Assembly: GCF_003415655.1 (NCBI RefSeq)
Contig: NZ_QRHC01000004.1
Location: forward strand, 310,001-374,000
DNA length: 64,000 nt
Reading direction: 5' to 3'
DNA from: Vibrio maerlii
Lineage (GTDB): Bacteria > Pseudomonadota > Gammaproteobacteria > Enterobacterales > Vibrionaceae
The translations under genes and the position numbers were made by a program. The notes beneath the pieces were generated by a model. The model was not told where the DNA came from. It was given only the letters and a program-made list of their open reading frames with translations, and ran no database searches. Below, piece after piece: positions 56,544 to 64,000 of the stretch (position 1 is the first letter of the stretch; each line of letters begins with the position of its first letter).

Positions 56544-57107
56544 TTAAGCGACGATCGCTTCTTTAATTGGTTCAACGACTTCAACTACCGTCGCTTTCGG
56601 TTCTGCAAACTTCGGCTCTGAAAACAACGTGCGCAGTGCTTTTAAGACTTCTAAGCGCGATACAACGCCGACGTACTTACCTTGATCAAGGACAGGAAGC
56701 ATTTGAGGCTTACTTACTTTGATGGTTCGAGCACGCTCTTCTACAGTGAGTGTGGTAAAGCTTGTTGCGTAACCCATCGCTGTTGTTGGATATAGCTGCT
56801 TTTTGTCTAAAGCAAAAAACTCAAGCGTGTCAGTGAGCTGATCGCTAATATCTGCAGTAACAAGATCGGTTTTCATCAGATCCCCTACTTTCACAGATTC
56901 GTTAGGTACATAGTCTTGGCACCACATTTCAATCATTAGATCGTGTGTTGAAAAGAAACCAACCAACTGGCCATCAGCATCGCAAACTGGCGCTCCATTA
57001 ATTTGGCATTCAACAAGTGAATCGATCGCTTTCGATAATGGAGTATCTATTTTTAATGTCGTTATTTCAGAGTTAACAATATTTCCTATAGTTAATTCAC
57101 GAGTCAT
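56544..57107 (-). CDS. Stand-alone CBS-domain protein
   Basis: A 187-residue soluble protein made of two CBS domains (IVNSEITTLKIDTPLSKAIDSLVECQINGAPV and LMKTDLVTADISDQLTDTLEF). It is paralogous to the C-terminal half of the FNT-CBS protein at 52449-53900, including WCQDYVPNESVKVGDLM and the insert PTTAMGYATSFTTLTVEERA. It is the first gene of a two-gene operon with the 511-residue membrane protein, 76 bp away. A role as an adenosine-nucleotide sensor for that membrane protein is inferred. A GGAGA ribosome site is present. Confidence 0.85.
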   Translation of the reverse strand: MTRELTIGNIVNSEITTLKIDTPLSKAIDSLVECQINGAPVCDADGQLVGFFSTHDLMIEMWCQDYVPNESVKVGDLMKTDLVTADISDQLTDTLEFFALDKKQLYPTTAMGYATSFTTLTVEERARTIKVSKPQMLPVLDQGKYVGVVSRLEVLKALRTLFSEPKFAEPKATVVEVVEPIKEAIVA

Positions 57108-57237
57108 AACGCTCTCCTTAGTTAAATATGATATTTGGTGTTATCTGAATTGAAAGGAATAACTCATCAACTCAGTGACTAAGGACAAATTACAGTCGTA
57201 GATTAAAAACGTAAAATTGAATTTATTTAATGAAAAA

Positions 57238-57252
57238 ATCAAAATAATTGAT
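57238..57252. promoter_or_regulatory. LysR-type operator upstream of the CBS gene
   Basis: ATCAA-aataa-TTGAT, the same 15-bp inverted repeat core as in the FNT-CBS control region (arms identical, spacing identical, T-N11-A fits). It lies 131-145 bp upstream of the CBS gene. Confidence 0.68.
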
Positions 57253-57663
57253 ACTTGATAAATTGGTTAAAAACCAAGATAACGCTCTAGCACCCAAAAT
57301 CAATAATTCTGATATCCAATGCAGCGACCTTGTAAGACTAGGCTTCCTTATCCCTAACCGCCTACAGTAGTGGGTTCAACCTTACAAAGACTCAAAGAGA
57401 ATCTCATTATTAATGAGATAAGTTTAATATATATACCAAAACCGAAATGATAATTCGGAAAAACTTTATACAATAAAAATCAAACCTGAAACATATGAAA
57501 TAAAAAGTAATCATTCATAGGGTTAATTTACACAAAGGAAACTTACCTTTTGTTACAAATAAGACCAAGTATAAATATCATATGCAAGAGCTATTAATAA
57601 TTACTTGGTAGTATTATGTATTCCATTTCTTACAGTATTATATATTTAACGATAGGTATATTG
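57253..57663. other. Long divergent regulatory gap
   Basis: About 410 bp before the LysR start. It contains a second palindrome, TCTCATTA-t-TAATGAGA at 57402-57418, and the imperfect CCGAAATGATAATTCGG near 57443. No ORF with a ribosome site is seen, although an unannotated small RNA cannot be excluded. Confidence 0.5.
57402..57418. repeat. 17-bp perfect palindrome in the divergent gap
   Basis: TCTCATTA and TAATGAGA arms around one T, in the gap between the LysR and CBS genes. It could be a second operator. Confidence 0.6.
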
Positions 57664-58563
57664 GTGCGTTATTCATTAAAACAATTAGCAGTCTATGATG
57701 CAGTAGCAGAACTTGGCAGCGTTAGTAATGCTGCTGACAAATTGGCGATCACACAATCAGCGGCAAGTATGTCCCTCAGCCAACTTGAGAAGCTACTAGG
57801 ACGAGAGCTATTTGTGCGCCAAGGAAAAGAAATGCGTTTAAGTCACTGGGGAAATTGGTTACGCCCCCGTGCTAAAAGGCTCCTACAGGACGCTGAACAG
57901 ATTGACGCTGGCTTTTACGATCAACACCTTTTTAGTGGCACCATTAATATTGGTGCAAGCCAGACTCCTGCTGAGCACTTAGTGCCTGAGCTCATCAGTA
58001 CTCTTGATTCAGACTTCCCAGAAGTCCGAACTGGCTTAGAGGTTAAATCAACTCAATGCATCATTGATGGCGTACTTAACTACAAGTACGACATAGGTAT
58101 CATCGAGGGACGCTGTGATGACAATAGGACACACCAAGAAGAGTGGTGTCGTGACCATCTAGTCATCGTCAGCTCCTCACACCACCCGTTTAGTAAACGA
58201 GAGCGTGTTAGCCTTGCTCAGTTAGAGCAAGCCCAGTGGATTCTACGTGAGGGCGGTGCTGGTACACGCTCTATCTTTGAAAGTGCCATGTTCCCTCTCA
58301 TTCCGGATTTAGATGTATGGCGTGAATACTCACACGTACCGGTGATCAGAACCATGGTTGCCAATGGCCAGTATTTATCATGCCTACCCTACTTAGATGT
58401 AAAGCCGCATATAGAATCCGGTAAGCTGGTGGCACTGAACGTGCCTGAACTAAAAATGGAACGTGCGATTTCTTTTATCTGGCGAGCAGAGATGGGGGAT
58501 CACCCTCTTGTCGAGTGTATCAAGCACGCAGGCCATAGAATGATGAAGAATCGTAGTATCTAA
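57664..58563 (+). CDS. LysR regulator divergent from the CBS / membrane-protein operon
   Basis: I set the start at GTG 57664 because the product then begins MRYSLKQLAVYDAVAELGS, exactly aligning with the paralogue at 51362-52267, and ATAGG lies seven bases upstream. An in-frame ATG 48 bp earlier would add a hydrophobic leader that does not fit. The 299-residue protein has the standard LysR winged helix and effector domain (ILREGGAGTRSIFESA). It is divergent from the CBS gene across about 560 bp and is the likely regulator of that operon. Confidence 0.88.
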   Translation: MRYSLKQLAVYDAVAELGSVSNAADKLAITQSAASMSLSQLEKLLGRELFVRQGKEMRLSHWGNWLRPRAKRLLQDAEQIDAGFYDQHLFSGTINIGASQTPAEHLVPELISTLDSDFPEVRTGLEVKSTQCIIDGVLNYKYDIGIIEGRCDDNRTHQEEWCRDHLVIVSSSHHPFSKRERVSLAQLEQAQWILREGGAGTRSIFESAMFPLIPDLDVWREYSHVPVIRTMVANGQYLSCLPYLDVKPHIESGKLVALNVPELKMERAISFIWRAEMGDHPLVECIKHAGHRMMKNRSI

Positions 58564-58824
58564 AAAATTGATACTGTTTATGAAGAACTGAGGGTTCAAA
58601 AAGTCCGGGCACTAGAACCCCCTCCAACTCCCCCTTCCTAACCTGCATCGGCCAGTTAGAAACAACGAATAGGGTGAGAGCTATCCGAGCTTACTCTGCA
58701 CTAATGAGCCTACATAGCCATAACACCAAAGAATTCTCTCCCCACATCAACCACTTTTAACGAGACAGATAACCCCATATTGAGTGGGCACTGGAGGATG
58801 TGGAAAAACAAACAGTTCAGATAG
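58564..58824. other. Intergenic gap with a C-rich stretch
   Basis: About 260 bp. A C-rich imperfect tandem (ACCCCCTCCAACTCCCCCTT at 58617-58637) resembles short repeats that I recall from Vibrio intergenic DNA. There is no ORF with a ribosome site. Confidence 0.4.
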
Positions 58825-58856
58825 CAAAAAGCCCCAGCATTTCTGCTAGGGCTTTC
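58825..58856 (-). terminator. Terminator of the tRNA operon
   Basis: Minus-strand stem AAGCCCTAGCA-gaaa-TGCTGGGGCTT with one mismatched position, followed by TTTT, ten bases after the last tRNA. Confidence 0.85.
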
Positions 58857-58865
58857 CGAAAAGAA

Positions 58866-58939
58866 TGGAGGCGCGTCCCGGAGTCGAACCGAGGTCCACG
58901 GATTTGCAATCCGCTGCATAGCCACTCTGCCAACACGCC
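58866..58939 (-). tRNA. tRNA-Cys (GCA)
   Basis: A 74-nt cloverleaf including encoded CCA. The anticodon loop reads TTGCAAA, T-loop GGTTCGACTCC. Its sequence is identical to the other Cys tRNA at 59292-59365. Confidence 0.95.
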
Positions 58940-58980
58940 TCAATTTTTTAAGCAGGTTTGAGAACCTTACTTTTTGTAGA

Positions 58981-59067
58981 TGGTGCCCCGGGCCGGACTT
59001 GAACCGGCACAACGCGAACGTCGAGGGATTTTAAATCCCTTGTGTCTACCAATTCCACCACCAGGGC
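58981..59067 (-). tRNA. tRNA-Leu (TAA)
   Basis: An 87-nt class II tRNA with long variable arm (GACGTTCGCGTT region), anticodon loop TTTAAAA, T-loop GGTTCAAGTCC and encoded CCA. The acceptor stem pairs GCCCTGG with CCGGGGC. Confidence 0.95.
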
Positions 59068-59126
59068 ACGCAATTTCTTGCGATGGGTAAACACCATCTT
59101 TAATTATCACTAAAGCAATAATTTTT

Positions 59127-59171
59127 AATTTGGAGCGACTCGGCTGGATTCAGACACGAGGTTCCTCGTGT
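59127..59171 (-). repeat. tRNA-Gly 3'-end echo and hairpin in the tRNA spacer
   Basis: AATTTGGAGCGAC (59127-59139) repeats the true tRNA-Gly 3' junction at 59190-59202. Fourteen bases later ACACGAGG-tt-CCTCGTGT (59154-59171) repeats part of its T-arm and folds on itself. This looks like a decayed piece of a second tRNA-Gly. Confidence 0.65.
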
Positions 59172-59193
59172 GACAACCGGCTATTCCGAAATT

Positions 59194-59269
59194 TGGAGCG
59201 ACACACGAGGTTCGAACTCGTGACCTCAACCTTGGCAAGGTTGCGCTCTACCAGCTGAGCTAGTGTCGC
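59194..59269 (-). tRNA. tRNA-Gly (GCC)
   Basis: A 76-nt cloverleaf with anticodon loop TTGCCAA, D-loop AGCTCAGCTGGTAGAGC, T-loop GTTCGAACC and encoded CCA. It is the second tRNA of the cluster in transcription order. Confidence 0.96.
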
Positions 59270-59291
59270 CTTGTTCTCTCAAAGAAGAAAA

Positions 59292-59365
59292 TGGAGGCGC
59301 GTCCCGGAGTCGAACCGAGGTCCACGGATTTGCAATCCGCTGCATAGCCACTCTGCCAACACGCC
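59292..59365 (-). tRNA. tRNA-Cys (GCA), first of the cluster
   Basis: The 74-nt sequence is the same as at 58866-58939. It is the first tRNA transcribed. The order Cys-Gly-Leu-Cys recalls the E. coli glyW-cysT-leuZ operon with one Cys copy duplicated. Confidence 0.95.
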
Positions 59366-59400
59366 GATGCTTCTGGGCTTTTGCCCTGAGAACGAGGTGT

Positions 59401-59428
59401 ACTTTACCGAATATATTAATCGATGCAA
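59401..59428 (-). promoter_or_regulatory. Candidate tRNA operon promoter
   Basis: On the minus strand TTGCAT (59428-59423) and TAAAGT (59406-59401) are spaced by 16 bp, upstream of the first tRNA-Cys. The spacing and distance suit a sigma-70 promoter, but the hexamers are imperfect. Confidence 0.45.
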
Positions 59429-59507
59429 TGTATTTTTTGCCTTTTTTGTTCAAGTGGTTAGACAATGTCTAATCCGGTGAACAATCATGCATTCTGCACC
59501 TAAATTA

Positions 59508-60953
59508 TCACCAGCGCTTAAACAGGCGATCCATCATTGAAGGGTGATATTCCCAGGTATGGTCGAACATGCTCATCAATGCAGGATTACCATACTTCGA
59601 CAAGCTAATGGCATGAAAGCGATTGTGGTTGGCTTTCAGCGCCTCAACTTCTTGCAGCATCTCATCAGATTGCTTCGGTGCTATAAAGTCTGATAACACC
59701 AATAGATCGGCATTTTGATAACGATCACTACGCATCAGTTGGATTGACTTAATCATTGCAGATTCGATGTCAGTGCCACCAGCAAAACGGTAAGAGAGAA
59801 AATCACTCACCTCTCGCAAACCATCTTGTTTGGTTAGCTCATAAGTAATCAACTCAGTAGAAAACAGCATGACATAACAATCACGATGCTCAGCTAAGGC
59901 GATTTGCATCAGCGCATATGCAATGGCCTTTGCAGATTGCTCAGGAAACCCACTCATAGATCCAGAGGCATCCACACATAGAATAAACGGTCCTTTGTCC
60001 AAATCAGGCTCACCAGTGTCCGCTTCTGGTAGGTGAACTCGCTTGATTTTTCGCGCTTTACCCTTGGTTCGGTAATTCATCAAACGTTTATCGATAAGGT
60101 TCTTGTAGAAAACAACTTCAAGTTCTGGGTGCGTCAAGAAAAGGGTTTCATTTGGTAGTAACTTATTAAGATCGTCACTCTCATGAACACCTACAATGTC
60201 ATCAACGGCTTCACTGCTTAGCTCTTCTACTGGCTTCGCTTGTTCTTTTGGGGCATTACTCTTATGCGCATCTTGGCAATCACTCGCCATACGACCAAGC
60301 TTATCTGCAATCTCCTGAATACCTTTATGTTTGCGAAGAAACTCAGCGTGACCGTGTAACGATGCAACATCGCTTTTGGTTAGCTTTGTTCCTGCCATAT
60401 CCCATAAACGACCGGCCGCATTTTCATTCCCAGATTCAGTCACCCCGTCCATGTTCTTGATGTTCTCAAGTCTTTGGTAAAGGTCTGTAAGTAATTTCTC
60501 TTTGTCATCTTCAAGCTCATGAATCTGAGCCTGATGAATGGATTCCGATAAGCTCTTGTACCACTCGCTACAGAAATGCTGAGCAAACATCGGGTTCAGT
60601 TTGGTCTCGTTCTCTTCCACAAGCTGGCGAGCACGAACGTAAAACTGAGACTTCTGTTTTAGGCGTTCCAACAAGGAATCAATATTTAAATAGAAGTGTT
60701 CTTCTTCCCAGTGAATCACTTCCTGATAGATAGCAAGCTCTTCCTGAAATTCTTCAGCCTCACTTACTTTGGTTAGACGTTGACGTACATTAGAGCGCCA
60801 GCGTTGAAGTTGTCTAGTGACCGACGCTTTAACGCCGTTATTCTCTGCCATGACCATCACCTGACTATTACCCAGTAAATCCGTTACTGCGGTATCAATG
60901 ATTCCCGACTCTGCGATCATTAGAGCCAGGTTTAAGCTATCTGCACCTAACAT
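59508..60953 (-). CDS. viaA: VWA-domain protein ViaA
   Basis: ViaA is the partner of the MoxR ATPase RavA. The 481-residue length is as in E. coli. The N-terminal 300 residues are helical (LNLALMIAESGIIDTAVTDLLGNSQVMVMAE), and the C-terminal von Willebrand A domain has the metal-binding MIDAS motif CVDASGSMSG near residue 325, with FAGGTDIE and LSDFIAP further on. It begins 8 bp after ravA and is in the same operon. RavA-ViaA has been linked to respiratory complex maturation and aminoglycoside sensitivity in E. coli. Confidence 0.93.
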   Translation of the reverse strand: MLGADSLNLALMIAESGIIDTAVTDLLGNSQVMVMAENNGVKASVTRQLQRWRSNVRQRLTKVSEAEEFQEELAIYQEVIHWEEEHFYLNIDSLLERLKQKSQFYVRARQLVEENETKLNPMFAQHFCSEWYKSLSESIHQAQIHELEDDKEKLLTDLYQRLENIKNMDGVTESGNENAAGRLWDMAGTKLTKSDVASLHGHAEFLRKHKGIQEIADKLGRMASDCQDAHKSNAPKEQAKPVEELSSEAVDDIVGVHESDDLNKLLPNETLFLTHPELEVVFYKNLIDKRLMNYRTKGKARKIKRVHLPEADTGEPDLDKGPFILCVDASGSMSGFPEQSAKAIAYALMQIALAEHRDCYVMLFSTELITYELTKQDGLREVSDFLSYRFAGGTDIESAMIKSIQLMRSDRYQNADLLVLSDFIAPKQSDEMLQEVEALKANHNRFHAISLSKYGNPALMSMFDHTWEYHPSMMDRLFKRW

Positions 60954-60961
60954 GATGATCC

Positions 60962-62638
60962 CTACTCAAAAAAACGGTCTAAGTTCAAGATTCGAGTAGC
61001 GGATTTATCAACCTGCTTACCTACTTGTTCTAGCTTATGGAGAGTATTTTGCAACGACTCTTCAATCTGAATCGGCAAGGCTGGTGAAACAAAAATATGT
61101 GGTAGTGCGGAATGGAAACTCGAACGTACGCGTAAAAGGCGAGTCTCGACCTCTTGCAACGTATTCTGAATGGATTCCGCTTTTTCTTTCCATTCTGCGT
61201 ACAGCGTTTCATCTATACCATTCTCAGTGACTAGCGTCACTAATACAGAACGATTAGCAATATCTTTAACGACTAGACAGTTCGCCGCATCGAGCTCAAC
61301 GCGAAGACGACACATGGTAGTACTTTGGTTCACATAGCCATAGACATCCCCTGCTCCGTCTTTCACCACGCGCTCGAACTCATCTTTAGTTACATATACC
61401 CAGCGCGTATCCCCTTTTTCAGACTCAGATACTGATAGGTTGCTCTGTAATAAAACTAGCTTGATGAGGTTACGAGTTTGCCCAACTTGATAAATCTTAG
61501 CTTTACGCAGATCGTAGTGATACACCTCTTTCTTGCGCAGACCTGTCGCGACTTCCATGGACGTTTCCATTGCGAACTGGTCTTCAATACTGTTTTGTAG
61601 CGCCTCGATGTCGTTTTCACAAACTTGGAGCGTTTCCGTTACATATTGCTGATCAAAAGCATGATTCAACGCGAACTCGCGAATCACTTGGTTAACCACC
61701 GCGTGGGTCTCTGGGCTATTCCACAAACAATCTTGTAATAGTAGGAGATCAAGCGAATTCACTTCATCACGACCATTAAAGAATGCACTCGCTTTCAACA
61801 GTTTTACAGCTTTCTTCCAACGACGGTCTGAAACATAAAGGTCGGTATCAGATATATCCACACCTTGCTCTTCCGCTCTCGCTTCAAGCATCGTCTTCAA
61901 CTGGTAAAGTTTTTCAAACGCTTCATCATTCAAAGGCAATGTATTTAGCGCATCTTGCCAGCGATGGTATTCGTCATCGGTGATAGCCAAGCCTGGTGGT
62001 ACTTCGGCTTCTTCGTTAGTACCAACCGTTAGCATTGACTTAAAGTTTTGCTTGTTCTGGATACGATTTACATACACACGCACAAGCATACGATCGTATA
62101 GCGCTTCTAAACCGCTCTCTTCATCTGGAAGCTCGTTGGAAGCTGATACCAACAAACGCATAGGTACGCGCTCAATTTCATTACCATTTTTAAACGTCTT
62201 TTCGTTAACCACAGTAAGCAGTGTGTTAAGAATCGCAGGGCCTGCTTTCCAGATTTCATCAAGGAAAACCACTTGTGCTGTCGGAAGGTAACCTTCAGTA
62301 AGGCGTACATAGCGGCCGTTATCTTTAAGCTCTTGGATACTTAGCGGGCCAAACACCTCTTCAGGTGTCGAGAAGCGAGTCATGAGGTATTCAAAATAAC
62401 TACTATTATCAAATGCTTTGATTAAGCGCTTTGCAATCAGACTCTTAGCGATACCTGGAGGACCAAGTAGGAAGACACTTTCACCTGCTAGCGCCGCTAA
62501 TAAACAGAGTTTAATCGTACTCTCTCTTTCATAAACACCATCCGATAGTGCATTGACTAAATTTTGGATGCGCTCTGAGAGTAAAGCGCTTTCTGCATGG
62601 GAAGGACGTGTGCTGGAGAAAGAAGAGACTGAATTCAT
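60962..62638 (-). CDS. ravA: MoxR-family AAA+ ATPase RavA
   Basis: The 558-residue ATPase has Walker A LLGPPGIAKSLIAKR (about residue 56), Walker B QVVFLDEIWKA, sensor-type LLVSASNELPDEESGLEALYDRM, a helical lid with YVSDRRWKKAVKLLKASAFF, and a C-terminal region with the LARA-like domain and coiled segments. It is about 60 residues longer than the 498-residue E. coli RavA. It is the first gene of the ravA-viaA operon. The start at 62638 follows GAGGACC on the minus strand. Confidence 0.93.
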   Translation of the reverse strand: MNSVSSFSSTRPSHAESALLSERIQNLVNALSDGVYERESTIKLCLLAALAGESVFLLGPPGIAKSLIAKRLIKAFDNSSYFEYLMTRFSTPEEVFGPLSIQELKDNGRYVRLTEGYLPTAQVVFLDEIWKAGPAILNTLLTVVNEKTFKNGNEIERVPMRLLVSASNELPDEESGLEALYDRMLVRVYVNRIQNKQNFKSMLTVGTNEEAEVPPGLAITDDEYHRWQDALNTLPLNDEAFEKLYQLKTMLEARAEEQGVDISDTDLYVSDRRWKKAVKLLKASAFFNGRDEVNSLDLLLLQDCLWNSPETHAVVNQVIREFALNHAFDQQYVTETLQVCENDIEALQNSIEDQFAMETSMEVATGLRKKEVYHYDLRKAKIYQVGQTRNLIKLVLLQSNLSVSESEKGDTRWVYVTKDEFERVVKDGAGDVYGYVNQSTTMCRLRVELDAANCLVVKDIANRSVLVTLVTENGIDETLYAEWKEKAESIQNTLQEVETRLLRVRSSFHSALPHIFVSPALPIQIEESLQNTLHKLEQVGKQVDKSATRILNLDRFFE

Positions 62639-62905
62639 AGAGGACCTCAGTTACCGTCAATCGATAGTTTTGACGATTGATGGTTAACGCAAAATATATT
62701 ATTGATAGTTATAACAAAGCGATAGCTTACATTCGTGATGCAATCTATGTTTGCATAAACATATAGTTTAATTTTCAAAAATGGAAAACATTTCGTTACA
62801 AATATTTAGATTTGATCAGGAATCAGCAATAACTCGCACTAACGCGTTGTGTTTAAAAGCGAATAACATTAGGATTTTCTTTTTCCCCTAGCTCGTTAAG
62901 GATCT

Positions 62906-63421
62906 ATGAGCAAAATCATTCATCAATGGAAGCGAATCTCTCTAAACGAAGATCAAGTCACGCTTCCTACCGGACAGACAATCACCCACACCACCATACA
63001 TCACCCTGGGGCGGCGGTTATCCTTCCGATCTTGGAAGATGGTCGACTGGTTTTGGTTCGTCAGTTCCGTCCTTCTCTCAACAAGTGGATCCTTGAACTT
63101 CCTGCAGGCACCATTGAAGAAAATGAGCTGCCTTTGGCTTGTGCCAAGCGTGAACTGAAAGAAGAGACAGGCTACGAGTGTGAGAAATTTATCGATTTAG
63201 GACAGCTCACTCCCCTCGCTGGCTTCTGCGATGAAATTCAACATCTATTTATCGCGACAGATGTAAAACAAGTGTGTGGCCTCAATTGCGATGACGATGA
63301 AATTATAGAGATCCAACTGCTCACCGTTGACGAGCTAGAAAACTTAATAAAAACAAATCAAATTTCAGATACCAAAACCATCGCTTGCTTAAGCAAAGCA
63401 AAGCTGTGTGGTTATATTTAG
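62906..63421 (+). CDS. NUDIX hydrolase, ADP-ribose pyrophosphatase type
   Basis: The 171-residue enzyme has a canonical NUDIX box GTIEENELPLACAKRELKEETGY (about residues 71-93), preceded by AVILPILEDGRLVLVRQFRPSLNKWILELPAG, a pattern typical of ADP-ribose and ADP-sugar pyrophosphatases (NudF-like). The proline 16 residues or so after the box (LTPLAGFCDE) also fits that group. AAGGAT precedes the ATG. It is divergent from ravA and starts 9 bp before ltaE, forming an operon with it. Confidence 0.87.
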   Translation: MSKIIHQWKRISLNEDQVTLPTGQTITHTTIHHPGAAVILPILEDGRLVLVRQFRPSLNKWILELPAGTIEENELPLACAKRELKEETGYECEKFIDLGQLTPLAGFCDEIQHLFIATDVKQVCGLNCDDDEIIEIQLLTVDELENLIKTNQISDTKTIACLSKAKLCGYI

Positions 63422-63430
63422 GAGCCTGCC

Positions 63431-64000
63431 ATGGATTTTCGTTCAGATACTGTCACTCAACCTACTCAAGCCATGCGTGAAGCCATGATGAATGCACCTG
63501 TCGGTGATGATGTTTATGGTGATGACCCTACCGTCAATGAATTAGAAGCGTTTGCTGCGAAAGAAACAGGATTCGAGGCTGCACTCTTCACTACCTCTGG
63601 CACCCAAGCCAACTTGCTTGGCCTAATGGCTCACTGTGAACGCGGCGACGAATACCTATGCGGTCAGCAAGCTCATAACTACAAGTATGAAGCTGGCGGC
63701 GCGGCAGTACTTGGATCTATTCAACCACAACCTGTAGAGAACAACCCTGACGGTACATTGCCTTTCGATAAGCTAGAAGCGGTAATCAAACCTGATGATT
63801 TTCACTTCGCTCGCACTAAACTGCTAAGCCTTGAAAACACCATCAACGGTAAAGTGCTACCGATGAGTTACCTGGCTGAAGCGCGTGAATTTGTTAACAA
63901 ACACAAGCTGCAGATGCATCTTGATGGCGCTCGTGTCTACAACGCAGCGGTTGCACTAGATGTAGAAATCCGCGAGATTGCTCAGTACTTTGATTCAATG
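63431..64000 (+). CDS. ltaE: Low-specificity L-threonine aldolase, 5' part
   Basis: This PLP enzyme splits L-threonine (and allo-threonine) into glycine and acetaldehyde. The start ATG 63431 follows AGGAGCC and gives MDFRSDTVTQPTQAMREAMMNAPVGDDVYGDDPTVNELE, the family N-terminus. FTTSGTQANL, ENTINGKVLP and HLDGARVYNAAVAL are present. The frame is open to the window edge after 190 codons, so the PLP lysine and the last 40 percent of the protein are outside the window. It follows the NUDIX gene by 9 bp. Confidence 0.95.
   Translation, partial: MDFRSDTVTQPTQAMREAMMNAPVGDDVYGDDPTVNELEAFAAKETGFEAALFTTSGTQANLLGLMAHCERGDEYLCGQQAHNYKYEAGGAAVLGSIQPQPVENNPDGTLPFDKLEAVIKPDDFHFARTKLLSLENTINGKVLPMSYLAEAREFVNKHKLQMHLDGARVYNAAVALDVEIREIAQYFDSM

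Noticed and set aside
58710..59012. 100-codon minus-strand frame before the tRNA-Leu
   Set aside because: It runs through tRNA-Cys and the tRNA terminator and has no ribosome site.
59226..59480. Short ORFs over the tRNA cluster
   Set aside because: They overlap well-formed tRNA-Cys and tRNA-Gly genes, so they are chance frames.

Overview
The window reads as a Vibrio genome segment, most likely from the second chromosome. The best markers are pntAB followed by the Vibrio-specific vxrABCDE operon (a DUF3404 histidine kinase, its response regulator, a DUF2861 protein, a TraF-like outer-membrane protein and a YoaH-type small protein), a HutA-type heme receptor close to ddlA, and RavA/ViaA beside a Cys-Gly-Leu-Cys tRNA cluster. 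I recall a similar order (pntAB, vxr, ddlA, hutA) on chromosome II of V. cholerae, but I could not check this. No phage, insertion sequence, integron or CRISPR array is visible. The species cannot be settled from the sequence alone.

Layout. 1-7.6 kb: proton-translocating transhydrogenase (pntAB) and the envelope-stress/T6SS regulator operon vxrABCDE. 8-11.8 kb, minus strand: an LprI-like periplasmic protein, yciH with a DUF3319 gene, D-Ala-D-Ala ligase and a SPOR-domain lipoprotein. 11.9-18.1 kb: a PatZ-like protein acetyltransferase, a LysR regulator, a Fur-boxed heme receptor and a 24-residue membrane protein. 18.5-24.8 kb: a complete histidine-utilisation cluster, hutC then hutIGUH, with two HutC-type operators. 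25-31 kb: a HAD phosphatase, a cysteine-synthase-like enzyme, a second-type acetate kinase and a DEAD-box helicase with an RGG-rich repeated tail. 31-38 kb: RNase II, an AraC regulator, an orphan PstS-like protein under a clear Pho box, a MaoC hydratase, a YieH-like phosphatase and a CreA-family lipoprotein. 38.4-47 kb: purine and one-carbon genes (gsk, fhs with a near-perfect PurR box, punR/punC) with small envelope and NUDIX genes between them. 47-51 kb: a 5'-nucleotidase-type enzyme, a YbjD/OLD nuclease and a DUF1097 membrane protein.

The most interesting stretch is 51.3-58.6 kb. Two paralogous LysR regulators each stand divergent from a transport unit. One unit is a formate/nitrite-channel (FNT) protein fused to a CBS-domain module. 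The other is a free-standing copy of the same CBS module followed by a 511-residue membrane protein that I do not recognise. Both divergent gaps carry the same 15-bp LysR-type palindrome, ATCAA-N5-TTGAT. This looks like one regulatory and sensory module (LysR plus CBS) attached to two different membrane proteins.

The right end holds four tRNAs, viaA-ravA, an ADP-ribose-type NUDIX hydrolase and the start of a low-specificity threonine aldolase cut by the window edge. Several operons end in strong intrinsic terminators. Three very small ORFs of 24, 27 and 29 codons have ribosome-binding sites and are reported as candidates.
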